NCBI GenBank assembly: GCA_963706315.1
Contig: CAVPMA010000019.1
Span: 62,001 to 126,000 of the forward strand
DNA: 64,000 nucleotides
From: CALMEC01 sp963706315
GTDB taxonomy: Bacteria; Actinomycetota; Thermoleophilia; Miltoncostaeales; Miltoncostaeaceae
Direction of reading: 5' to 3'
Shown here in pieces: positions 33,393-41,628 of this stretch. The stretch's first letter is position 1. The number at the start of each line of letters is the position of its first letter. A model generated the notes under the pieces. It saw only the letters and a program-made list of their open reading frames with translations, had not been told where the DNA came from and did not search any database. Made by a program: the position numbers and the translations under genes.

Positions 33393-33722
33393 GTGACCGA
33401 GCCCCTGATTGGATCTCCTGGCGGTGGCGCCGCTGTTCGCCACCCAACATCTCGCTGGTCCCATGCACAGTCCGTCGAGCGCGGATACTGGGGCAGCATC
33501 ACGCCGAAGGTCCTCTTCGGGATCCTCGCGTCGTTCAGTGAGTTTCTTGACGGCCTCGACGAGCGTCGTCTGGACGCGCTGTTCGGTGAGCGAGACGTTC
33601 TCGAACTGGGGGTAGGGCCCCTTGGGCTGAGCGCGACCGCCCACTGGCCCGGCAAGGCCCGCATCCGGCGACTGGTGGATCAGCGGTCACGCTTTTCGTC
33701 GGGAATCGACCGACCGTGTTAG
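33393..33722 (+). pseudogene. N-terminal remnant of a SAM-dependent methyltransferase
   Basis: A 109-codon frame from GTG 33393 to TAG 33720-33722. Its central part SVERGYWGSITPKVLFGILASFSEFLDGLD followed by DVLELGVGPLGLSATAHWPGKARIRRLV looks like the N-terminus and SAM-binding motif I of a class I methyltransferase. The frame ends just after motif I, and no later methyltransferase motifs are seen in any frame before the FkbM gene starts at 33745. It is therefore a truncated remnant. The 230 bp upstream (33162-33392) shows no coding signal. Confidence 0.5.
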
Positions 33723-33744
33723 AACCCGACGGGCGCAAGACCGA

Positions 33745-34584
33745 GTGAACAAGCGTATCGAGGTTCGACGGGCGCTGCTTCGGCTCGTGCCTCCCACCGT
33801 CGCAGGACAGCTGAGAACATGGCGTGTACGTCGCCTGATCCGCGCCTTTCCTGCCCGAGTGGTCGAGCACACCTTCGGCGGAAGCCGTCTGAAGGTCTAC
33901 CTCGCTGACCCCCTGTCCGAGGGATGGTATGACCATGCCTGGCCAGAACTACCAGAGATCACTGCCCTGCGGGAGACGCGACTCCGTCCGGGCGCCCGGG
34001 TTTTTGATATTGGAGCGCATCAAGGCGTTGTGGCCCTCATGCTTGCCCGCGAGGTCGGAGTAACGGGAAAAGTGGTGGCGGTCGAGGCGAGCCCGCACAA
34101 CAGTGAAGCTGCCGCAAAGAATAGAGAGCTGAACGGCATGTCCCAGATCGAGGTGGTCCAAGCCGCCATCTCCGACAGCCCGGGCAGGGTGGTATTCAAC
34201 CAGGGTCTGAATGGTCAACTGGACGACGGTGCCGGGGCAGGAGGGCGACTGGAGGTGGAGTCGGTCACGATCGATGGCCTCGCCCGCCGTTTTGGGATGC
34301 CGGATGTCGTATTCATCGACGTAGAGGGTGCGGAGTTCCTTGCGTTAGCAGGGGCCCCCAATGTTCTGACTTCCGACGCGGACTTTTTCGTTGAGATTCA
34401 TGCACGTTGCGGCCTGGAGAAGCTCGGCGGGTCCGTCGAGCGAGTTCTCGCCTACTTCCCCCGGGAACGGTTCTCTCTTCTGGGCCGAGCGGAAGCAGAC
34501 AGCACATTCCGCGCTTTCTCCGCGGGCGATGCGCTGACCAATGACCGCTTCTTCCTCATGGCCAGGCGAAGAGTTCCCGAGTAA
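33745..34584 (+). CDS. FkbM-family methyltransferase
   Basis: 279 residues from GTG 33745. The SAM-binding motif is RVFDIGAHQGVVALMLAREVG with VVAVEASPHN at motif II. The FkbM hallmark VVFIDVEGAEFLALAGA is near residue 190, and FFVEIHARCG follows. FkbM enzymes O-methylate sugars in glycans and other hydroxyl groups, so a role in decorating the polysaccharide fits the neighbourhood. Base composition is somewhat lower in GC than core genes here, in line with an acquired island. Confidence 0.88.
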   Translation: MNKRIEVRRALLRLVPPTVAGQLRTWRVRRLIRAFPARVVEHTFGGSRLKVYLADPLSEGWYDHAWPELPEITALRETRLRPGARVFDIGAHQGVVALMLAREVGVTGKVVAVEASPHNSEAAAKNRELNGMSQIEVVQAAISDSPGRVVFNQGLNGQLDDGAGAGGRLEVESVTIDGLARRFGMPDVVFIDVEGAEFLALAGAPNVLTSDADFFVEIHARCGLEKLGGSVERVLAYFPRERFSLLGRAEADSTFRAFSAGDALTNDRFFLMARRRVPE

Positions 34585-34689
34585 GTCGCACGCCGTGAAC
34601 GCCGGCCTAGCCGAGTGCTGCACCTGACCGCTACTTGGAGGCCCCCCACCACCTCGCGAGTCACGTATCTGAGCAGGGATCGCGGGTTC

Positions 34690-34985
34690 GGATGCGCGGC
34701 GCTGAGGGGAGGGTCGAAGGGCAAGTCGAGGCCGCCGGCGTGCAGCTGGATCCGTAGCTGGTAGTTGGCGAGGTACCGGAAGACGTGGCCGGCGTGACCT
34801 CTTCGCCAGCAGGTTCAACCTCCCCGGTCGGCCCGTCTTGACGCGCCGCGCATGGTAGTTGGGGATGTCGCTGCGCCACTCGGCGAGCGTGCGTCCGAGT
34901 GATCGGATCTCGTCTACCCAGTCGGTGCGGCACCCTTCGATCGCCTTGTCGAGCAGAAGCTCGGCGTTGGCGGGATCGGATCGCA
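34690..34985 (-). pseudogene. ISL3-family transposase, C-terminal remnant with frameshift
   Basis: No open gene, but two minus-strand frames join into the conserved C-terminus of ISL3-type transposases. First frame: LLLDKAIEGCRTDWVDEIRSLGRTLAEWRSDIPNYHAR (about 34845-34970). After a frame change the match continues with GHVFRYLANYQLRIQLHAGG (about 34730-34790). Family members read AIxGCRxDxVxEIRxLGxTLAxWRxEILNHH, then SNGPTEGLNLLxKKxKR and FxNYRLRxLLHAG. The Asn-Gly-Pro-Thr-Glu segment is corrupted here and the catalytic N-terminal part is absent. It is a relic of an insertion sequence that landed between the FkbM and glycosyltransferase genes. Confidence 0.6.
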
Positions 34986-34997
34986 TGTTCCACTCGG

Positions 34998-35446
34998 TTA
35001 GCCGAACCATCTCCGATATGTCGGAAGGTACTGCTGTGTCGCGGGCTCTCGCTGTGCAACCTGCTCCGCCGGATTGCCAGCAACGACAGTCCAGGGCATG
35101 ACCTTGCCGCACACGACGGCCCCCGCTGCCACGGCCGCTCCTCCCCGATCTCTGCGCCCGGTCGCACGATGGCGCGCGACGCGATCCAGGCTCGATCAGC
35201 GATCATCGTCCGCGCGGGGCGCCCTTCGAAATCAGGCGCGTGAACATCGTGCCCGGCACTCAGAAGCAAAACCTCCGGCGAGATGTTCACGAGCGAGCCC
35301 ACGACGAGTCCACCCCTCCCGTCGAGGACGCCGCAGCTCTCTGAGGTGATGCCTACCCTTCCGCAATCTTCGGCGAAAGCGCAGTCCGCGAGATCCGCCG
35401 TCTTGCCTCCAGGACATGTCGGCCGACCTAGCCAGAAGAAGTTCAA
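34998..35446 (-). pseudogene. hexapeptide-repeat (WcaF-like) acyltransferase with a frame break
   Basis: The first frame (ATG at 35446) carries left-handed beta-helix repeats: VGITSESCGVLDGRGGLVVGSLVNISPEVLLLSAGHDVHAPDF, with the catalytic His in AGHD, and DRAWIASRAIVRPGAEIGE. Near 35139-35148 one base is missing; in the next frame the protein continues AAVAAGAVVCGKVMPWTVVAGNPAEQVAQREP and ends RRWFG at TAA 34998-35000, the usual end of sugar O-acetyltransferases. The direction of the break (one base deleted) is opposite to the other frame breaks in this window. The gene abuts the transposase remnant, so real decay is plausible. It would acetylate a polysaccharide sugar. Confidence 0.6.
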
Positions 35447-35616
35447 GCTCGGCCACGTTCGATAGAGGCCCGGAGGGACGGACTCGCGACGATGACGAAC
35501 CTACGACGAGAGGATCCGATGAGATCGAGCGGACGATCACGGAGGGCCCGAGACCAGGTGGCCAACCGGCCCCCGACTCGAGCGAGAGGAATAGCCGCCT
35601 TCCGCGAGGGGCGACG

Positions 35617-37743
35617 ATGACACGTCCGATTCTTCGGGTGTGTCTCGTGTCGACGGGAAGTCCCCTCGCCCGCGGAGGTAATGCGGTTCACCTGGGCAGA
35701 TTGGCGGAGGCATTCAGTACGACGTGTCGCGTCAACGTCGTTGCACGTTTCGCGAGCAAGACACCCCGGGGAGTCGACTATGCCGCGAAGGATCGGCCCG
35801 GCCGATACGAGCTCGACTCCGGTGCCCTCAGCGTGATCGCTCCGGCGGGAGGCTGGGCGCCGGTTCTCCGCGCGCTTCCTCGACTCATGCGCCGGAGCGG
35901 CGGCTGCCAACTCGCCGCCTGCACCTTTAGTCGGGCGTTCCGACGCCCACTCGACGATGCCATTCCACGAGACGTGGACATCGTCCATGTCATCGGAACT
36001 GGATGGGAGCTCCTCGGATTCGCAGCATTGGCGATCGCCCGGCGACGGGAGGCCGCGTTCACCATTTCTCCAACCCTCCATCCGGGTATTTGGGGTGACA
36101 GCGTGCTGGACGCCGCGCTCTACAAGGCCGCCGACGGGGTGATCGCGCTCACCTCGGCCGAGGCTGCACATCTGCGTCGGCTCGGCGTTCCGTCGGAAGG
36201 AATTGCGGTGAGTGGGCTCGGTCCGTCCTCGCCCATCGGCGGCGACGGGCAACGATTCCGTCATACGTACGCCGTCGGGGACAGGCCGATGATCCTGTTC
36301 GTAGGGAGGCGGCAGCGATACAAGGGCTACCACGCCCTCTGCGGCGCGATGGCAGAAACCGCCGAGCGGTTCCCGGACGCGCTTCTCGTCGTCGTTGGCG
36401 CGGAGACTGAGCCGCTCTTCCCGACGGTGCCACCTAAGCGATTCCTGGATCTCGGGGAGTGCTCCGACGAGACGAAGGCCGACGCGCTTGCCGCATGTGA
36501 CGTCTTCTGCATGCCGTCCGAAGGCGAGTCGTTCGGGATGGCCTACGTAGAGGCTTGGGCGTATGGCAAGCCGGTCGTCGCAGGACCCGCGCCGGCGGCG
36601 CGCGAGATCGTGGCCGCTTCGGGCGGCGGAGTCTGCGTCGAGAACGACCCCGCAAGCATTGCCGACGGGTTGAAGCGCCTCCTCGGTGACCCAGCCTTGC
36701 GGCAGCGACTCGGGACGGAAGGCCACCGATATCAGCAGTGTGAGTTCCAATGGGACGTTGTGGCGACTCGCCACTTGGATGCGTTCCGACGAGCACTCAG
36801 TGCCAGGCGACGACCTCAATTGGCTGGTCGCTTCTTGCCGGTGAATACCCCGTTCGCTTCGTCGTCAGCCGGCGGCGTTGGCCCCTCGCGCCGTTCAGAC
36901 GGGATCAACGGACTTCAGGATGCCTGGGATCTGCTCGCCCGGGACCACGGACTCTGGGCTGTCTGCACAGATCCGAAGATCGACCAGTGGGACTCCACTG
37001 ACTTTCTCGCAACCGGCGAGGAGGAGATCCGGAGGATGCTCGCCCGCGTGCAGGCGCTTTCGGTCGAGATTGACGCCGGGGCCGCGGCCCTGGACTTCGG
37101 CTGTGGTGCAGGCAGACTCACGCAGGCGCTCGCGTCACGTTTCGCTGTTGCGCACGGGGTGGACGTCTCTCGCGAGATGCTGACGTTGGCGAGGAAACTC
37201 GCCGCCGCTGGGGGTGCCGACTGCCGCTTCCATCACAACGCCGAAGACAACCTATCTCTCTTTGGCGACAAGACTTTCGCGTTCATTTACTCCAGCATCG
37301 TGCTTCAGCACATGCATCCGGAACTCATGGTGGGATATCTCCAGGAGTTTGGCCGAGTCTTGGCGCCTGGAGGGGTCCTCGTATTTCAGGTACCCGACGC
37401 CTGGATTCCGGGCCCACGCATCGATCGGCTAAGGCGGGCAGCGGCCGCGACATCAGGCGTTGTTCGCAAACGTGCTCGCCTCCGCACGCGCTTCGATGCG
37501 GCGATCGCAAGGAGACCGGTGCAAACTGCCAATCGTCTCGTGCGAGCGCCGGCCGCGATGGAGATGCACCCGCTCGACGAAGCCGCAGTCCGCATAACGC
37601 TCACGTCGGCCGGGCTCGAGATCGTGGACATCGCCTTCACCAACTCAACAGCATCGGATTTCAACGGGGACCTGCTCTTCCTTCCAAGCGCGCCGAAATC
37701 AGGTTGGTCCAGTAAGCAGTACGTCGCGATCAGAGCTGCATGA
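35617..37743 (+). CDS. two-domain protein: GT4 glycosyltransferase fused to class I methyltransferase
   Basis: 708 residues from ATG 35617 (MTRPILRVCLVSTGSPLARGGNAVHL), with GAGGGG-like GCGAGGGG 6-13 nt upstream; the frame is open 67 codons further upstream but without protein-like sequence. Residues 1-400 are a GT-B glycosyltransferase: ADGVIALTSAEAAHLRRLGVP, ILFVGRRQRYKGYHALCGAM and CMPSEGESFGMAYVEAWAYGKPVVAGPAPAAREIV. A 50-residue linker leads to a methyltransferase (about 430-700): ALDFGCGAGRLTQAL for SAM, HGVDVSREML, FAFIYSSIVLQHM and GGVLVFQVP. The fusion suggests one sugar is added and then methylated by the same polypeptide, possibly as the chain cap. Confidence 0.85.
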   Translation: MTRPILRVCLVSTGSPLARGGNAVHLGRLAEAFSTTCRVNVVARFASKTPRGVDYAAKDRPGRYELDSGALSVIAPAGGWAPVLRALPRLMRRSGGCQLAACTFSRAFRRPLDDAIPRDVDIVHVIGTGWELLGFAALAIARRREAAFTISPTLHPGIWGDSVLDAALYKAADGVIALTSAEAAHLRRLGVPSEGIAVSGLGPSSPIGGDGQRFRHTYAVGDRPMILFVGRRQRYKGYHALCGAMAETAERFPDALLVVVGAETEPLFPTVPPKRFLDLGECSDETKADALAACDVFCMPSEGESFGMAYVEAWAYGKPVVAGPAPAAREIVAASGGGVCVENDPASIADGLKRLLGDPALRQRLGTEGHRYQQCEFQWDVVATRHLDAFRRALSARRRPQLAGRFLPVNTPFASSSAGGVGPSRRSDGINGLQDAWDLLARDHGLWAVCTDPKIDQWDSTDFLATGEEEIRRMLARVQALSVEIDAGAAALDFGCGAGRLTQALASRFAVAHGVDVSREMLTLARKLAAAGGADCRFHHNAEDNLSLFGDKTFAFIYSSIVLQHMHPELMVGYLQEFGRVLAPGGVLVFQVPDAWIPGPRIDRLRRAAAATSGVVRKRARLRTRFDAAIARRPVQTANRLVRAPAAMEMHPLDEAAVRITLTSAGLEIVDIAFTNSTASDFNGDLLFLPSAPKSGWSSKQYVAIRAA

Positions 37744-37755
37744 GCTCAGGTTCCC

Positions 37756-38826
37756 GTGATCGCCACGCGACTTACGAGCTGCGACTCGGAAGAAGCCGCC
37801 AGGGACGATCGTTTTCCTAGAACCGTGCTGTTAGCCGCCCAGGTCATCTGCGTCACCCCAGTTCGGAACGAAGCGTGGATTCTCGAACGCTTCCTTACCT
37901 CCGCGAGCTTATGGGCCGACCGGATCGTGGTCGCCGATCAAGGTTCGGAGGACGCCTCGCGAGACATCGCCCTCCGATTCCCGAAGGTCACGTTGCTGGA
38001 GAATCCCAGCGACCGGTACGACGAGGTCGCGCGCCAGCGCCTCCTCATCGATGAAGCGCGCGCGACCCCCGGCCGGCGCCTGATCGTCGCGCTGGACGCC
38101 GACGAAGCGCTCACATGGAGATCTTGGGAAACCGAGGAGTGGGATGCCCTCCGGCATGCGCCCGAGGGGACGGTCGCGAGCTTTGAGTGGGTTAACCTCT
38201 TGCACGGATCCACGGAATGCTGGATACCTTCGGCGCGCGTCCCCTTCGCCTTCGTCGACGACGGCACACCGCATCAGGGTGAGGTGATCCACAACACCCG
38301 CGTGCCCGTTCCTCCGCATCGACCGCAGTTCCTGCTCGATGCCGTGAAGGTCCTCCATTTCCAGTACGTGCAGTGGGCCCGGATGAAGAGCAAGCAGCGC
38401 TGGTACCAATGCTGGGAGGCGCTCCATCACCCGGACAAGCGCCCGGTCCAGGTGTACCGCCAGTATCACCGGATGGATGCTTTCCCCCCCTCGGAACTCC
38501 ATCCCGTCGATTCGGCGTGGCTTGATGGATACACCGACCTCGCAGCCGGCGAGAACGGCAGCTCCGGGATGTTCCACTGGGACCGGGACATCGTCGAATG
38601 GCTCGTCGACCTGGGGCCAAAGAGGTTCCGTCGAATCGACATCTGGGACATGGACTGGGACGAGGTGGCCGCTCAGATCGGACGCGAGGTTCCCTCGGGA
38701 GCGTTGGCTGATCCCCGATCGAGGATGGATCGTGCGCTCCATGCGTGGCTTCGGCGCACTCAGCCGCGCGCGAGCAACGTGCGGGTGCGAATTGCCCAGC
38801 GCGCACTCATCCCGATCGGTTGGTGA
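37756..38826 (+). CDS. GT2-family glycosyltransferase
   Basis: 356 residues from GTG 37756, 12 nt after the fusion gene. It is a GT-A fold enzyme: ICVTPVRNEAWILERFLTSASLWADRIVVADQGSEDASRDIA opens the nucleotide-binding domain, and LIVALDADEAL holds the metal-binding DxD. The C-terminal half is rich in Trp/His/Asp (for example RWYQCWEALHHPDKRPVQVYRQYHRMDAF) and is unlike common GT2 tails, so acceptor specificity is unknown. The first 28 residues before ICVTPVRNE are not conserved-looking, so the true start may be a little downstream. Confidence 0.8.
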   Translation: MIATRLTSCDSEEAARDDRFPRTVLLAAQVICVTPVRNEAWILERFLTSASLWADRIVVADQGSEDASRDIALRFPKVTLLENPSDRYDEVARQRLLIDEARATPGRRLIVALDADEALTWRSWETEEWDALRHAPEGTVASFEWVNLLHGSTECWIPSARVPFAFVDDGTPHQGEVIHNTRVPVPPHRPQFLLDAVKVLHFQYVQWARMKSKQRWYQCWEALHHPDKRPVQVYRQYHRMDAFPPSELHPVDSAWLDGYTDLAAGENGSSGMFHWDRDIVEWLVDLGPKRFRRIDIWDMDWDEVAAQIGREVPSGALADPRSRMDRALHAWLRRTQPRASNVRVRIAQRALIPIGW

Positions 38827-38907
38827 CCGGGTGGGTTCTCATTCAAACTGCCGGCCCTCGGAGTTCGCGGGCAAAGCCAAGCTGACCCACTGGATGCCCA
38901 CGAGTCG

Positions 38908-40071
38908 ATGACGCTCATCTCTGTCCAGCCGTTCGGGATCACCGCGCCCGGCGGGGGGCCACGAATCCTCCGGGCTCTCCTGACGGAACCTCCGGTCGAA
39001 GTCCTGTCGGTGTGCACCAGTTACCGGCCGCCACCGCCTTCAGGCGAGTTTCAGGAGCGCTGGGTGCAGGCTCGTCCTGATCTCGGACGGATCGAGTCGA
39101 CACGCCTCGCGGGGCTCACCAACACGCTCGAACGGCCGCTGACGGGGCGGCTCGCACGACGCATCGCCGGCATCGGACGCGACACCGGTTGCACGGCGGT
39201 CCATGCCGTCGCTCACTCGGGTGACTTCGTCGCGGCAGAGCGGGCCGCTCAGGTACTCGACGTTCCCTTCATTCTCAGCATCCACGACGACCTCCGCTAC
39301 GTCCTCAGAAAGCGCGCGGACCGGAAGCTCGTGCTTCGCTCACTCGGCGAGGCGTGGCGGCGCGCAGACCACCGTCTCGTGATCTCGCACGCACTGGGAC
39401 ACGAGCAAGGTCGACGCAGCGGCCAGATGCCATTCCTCGTCGTGACGGACGGCCTCGCTGATCGCCTCATCGCGGCCACGCCCCGCCCCCACACTGAAGG
39501 CGGCCTCAGGGTGTACTTCGCGGGCCTCTTCCATCTCGCCTACCGTCGATGCTTTGACGCGCTCCTCGAGGGCCTGGAGACGCTCGGCGGCAAGCAAATG
39601 CCACGTCCAAGCGTGACCGCCCGCTCTGGCTCGATCCCGGTGCGCCTCCGTCCGAGCACCATCCCGATCAGGATACTGCCGTTCGGCTCCGAGTCGGACG
39701 TCACCAACGATCTGGCCGGCATGGACCTCCTCTATCTCCCGCTCCCATTCGGCGACAGGTACCGCGACTTCATCCGCTACAGCCTTTCGACAAAGCTCGT
39801 CACCTACCTGGGAAGCGGACTCCCAATCCTCTATCACGGACCTCCTGAAGGCGTCGCACACGATCTCCTTGCCAAGACCAACTCGGCGATCATGCTGACG
39901 TCGCTGCAGCCGCAAGCGATCGCCCAGTGCATTGCCAGAGGGATGGAACGGAGCGAGCGCATCGTCCGGAATGCCCTCGATCTCGCTCGGCGCCAATTTC
40001 GTCTGAAGGAGCAGAGGTCGCGCTTCTGGTCCGAGGTCGGCTACAGCATCTCCGAGGAGGCTCGGCAGTGA
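38908..40071 (+). CDS. probable GT4-like glycosyltransferase
   Basis: 387 residues starting MTLISVQPFGITAPGGGPRILRALL. The Gly-rich start and the CTAVHAVAHSGDFVAAERAAQVLDVPFILSIHDDL segment match the acceptor domain of GT-B enzymes; HRLVISHALG and LYLPLPFGDRYRDFIRYSLSTKLVTYLGSGLPILYHGP match the donor domain. The Glu-x7-Glu motif is not clear, so the call is a notch weaker than its neighbours. The stop is TGA 40069-40071. Eighty nucleotides upstream (38827-38907) contain no gene, only one copy of AAGCTGACCC. Confidence 0.65.
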   Translation: MTLISVQPFGITAPGGGPRILRALLTEPPVEVLSVCTSYRPPPPSGEFQERWVQARPDLGRIESTRLAGLTNTLERPLTGRLARRIAGIGRDTGCTAVHAVAHSGDFVAAERAAQVLDVPFILSIHDDLRYVLRKRADRKLVLRSLGEAWRRADHRLVISHALGHEQGRRSGQMPFLVVTDGLADRLIAATPRPHTEGGLRVYFAGLFHLAYRRCFDALLEGLETLGGKQMPRPSVTARSGSIPVRLRPSTIPIRILPFGSESDVTNDLAGMDLLYLPLPFGDRYRDFIRYSLSTKLVTYLGSGLPILYHGPPEGVAHDLLAKTNSAIMLTSLQPQAIAQCIARGMERSERIVRNALDLARRQFRLKEQRSRFWSEVGYSISEEARQ

Positions 40072-40524
40072 CGGCGTCGTGCGCAACATCATCCGGCCAC
40101 ACTCAAGCCTGCGGAATCGACTTCAGCGAGACGGATGGTCAATTTGCCAGAGAACTTGGCCAAAGTTCGAACTATCCGGGGAGACCTCCCGGTATAGAAG
40201 CGTTGGCAGCGCCCGAATACGACTTTGCTTTCGCCCTTGAAGTGCTGGAGCAGCGGAGGACGACAAGGGAGTACTTCCTCAGCTTGGCTCCGGCACCAAC
40301 GTACTCGTGACTGTCCGAAGTCTTCTGACCCCGCCCACGCTCGCTTCTTCCGTGACGCACTCGAGGTGCAGGACCGCTACGCACGTCTCTCCACCAACAG
40401 AGTCGACACACTCATTCTCGACGATGACGGTTTGCAGTTCTACCTCCCAGAAGGCACTCCACGGGATGCCAGGCAGACACAGCACACCCCCGGCATCCCA
40501 GCGGCGGCCAAGCGAATCGACTAA
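40069..40524 (+). pseudogene. degenerate methyltransferase-like remnant in several frames
   Basis: No single frame is credible, but protein-like pieces follow one another in the order expected of a methyltransferase C-terminal half: EYDFAFALEVLEQ (motif IV-like, usually ending Glu-His) around 40215-40255, then GSGTNVLVTV around 40283-40312 in a second frame, then PKSSDPAHARFFRDALEVQDRYARLSTNRVDTLILDDDGLQFYLPE (about 40315-40455) in a third. The pieces need at least two frame changes within 150 bp. I read this as a decayed gene. The identification rests on the FALEVLE and VLVTVPK patterns only. Confidence 0.35.
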
Positions 40525-41432
40525 CGGCAAAGCAGTCTGTCTCGCGTGCGCCAAGCAGCTGCCCACACGAGCCGAGGAGCAACCACTGGGTCGCGGCGTA
40601 CTGCGCGGACCGCAACAACGCCGCGGCGTCGGCCGCGCCCAAACACTTGGGCGAGATCAAGGGTGAAGCAATAGTCCCGCAGCGCGGCTCGGCCCTGTTT
40701 GGCGGCACTGTCACACTCCGCGCAACCGGGATGGCGGAATGCGGGGTCAGCGAGGAGTACCTTTCCTGCTCGCCACTTGCGGCTCGCGTCCTTGGAGAGA
40801 GAGTCGGCCCTCGCTCTATAGAGTCCCCGCGCCCCAGGAACTGATATCGCCCGAACGCCGGCGGCGGCGACCTCGAGCCAGAACTGTAGATCTTCGGAGC
40901 AGCCTGCAACCCATGTTCCATCTGTGACTGGTCTGTAGGGATGGGCTGTGAGAAGGCTGCTACGAAAGACAATCCCGCAGGTTTGTGGGATGTCGTGCGC
41001 AAGGATACGGTGGAGGTCTAGTGTGCTGTATCGAATCTCGTGGATGAGGTCACCTGTATCCATTGCGACAATGTCCACTTTCGGGATGAACACCTCGACC
41101 TCAGGGCTTGCATGAGCCGCCCGTGTGAGGGCTACGATTGAACCGGGAGCGAGAAGATCATCCGCGGCGAGGATCATCACAAGGTCGGAACTAGCCTCTT
41201 CAAACCCGGTATTGAGCGCCGCTGCGACGCCGCGGTTTCGACCGTGTCTGATGACTCGGACCGGCTCTCCGTACGACGATGCGATCTGTACGGAATCGTC
41301 CGTCGAACCGTCGTCAACGACGAGAATTTCGAGTTCCTCGTGCTGCCCCAGGACCGACTCGATCGCCTCATGCAGATAGCGACCATCGTTGAAGCACGGG
41401 ACCACGACTGTCAACGCAGGTGTCTTAGGCAT
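40521..41432 (-). CDS. GT2-family glycosyltransferase
   Basis: 303 residues, MPKTPALTVVVPCFNDGRYLHEAIESVLGQHEELEILVVDDGSTDDSVQIA, the standard GT-A nucleotide-binding opening with the Asp-Asp-Gly-Ser-Thr motif. The metal-binding region is LVMILAADDLLAPGSI. GCSEDLQFWLEVAAAG is the acceptor/base region (ED motif). The tail has a few Cys and Arg residues. It begins inside a small ORF that bridges to the ABC exporter gene, so exporter, small ORF and this gene probably share one minus-strand transcript. Confidence 0.88.
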   Translation of the reverse strand: MPKTPALTVVVPCFNDGRYLHEAIESVLGQHEELEILVVDDGSTDDSVQIASSYGEPVRVIRHGRNRGVAAALNTGFEEASSDLVMILAADDLLAPGSIVALTRAAHASPEVEVFIPKVDIVAMDTGDLIHEIRYSTLDLHRILAHDIPQTCGIVFRSSLLTAHPYRPVTDGTWVAGCSEDLQFWLEVAAAGVRAISVPGARGLYRARADSLSKDASRKWRAGKVLLADPAFRHPGCAECDSAAKQGRAALRDYCFTLDLAQVFGRGRRRGVVAVRAVRRDPVVAPRLVWAAAWRTRDRLLCR

Positions 41433-41628
41433 CTTCCCGTTTCCGGATTCTGCAACTGAGGCGCGCGGCGCCGTTGGCGAACCGGGCGATCAGCGGCGCG
41501 ATCCAGCGCGCCCGCCGCGCGAAACACCCGAACCAGGAGACCGCGCACCGATCGGTGCAATTCGGGACCCAGTGATCGAGCCACTGGTGGGTGCGCATCC
41601 CACCCAACTCCAATCCCAAAGCGCTCAT
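41425..41628 (-). CDS. small ORF, 67 aa, between ABC exporter and GT2 genes
   Basis: ATG 41626-41628 overlaps the exporter stop by four bases (ATGA), and the stop lies inside the glycosyltransferase start (8-nt overlap). This double coupling is what an expressed gene would show. The product (MSALGLELGGMRTHQWLDHW and on) has three Cys and an Arg-rich hydrophobic C-terminal half; no domain is recognised. It could be the remnant of a larger gene. Confidence 0.35.
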   Translation of the reverse strand: MSALGLELGGMRTHQWLDHWVPNCTDRCAVSWFGCFARRARWIAPLIARFANGAARLSCRIRKREDA

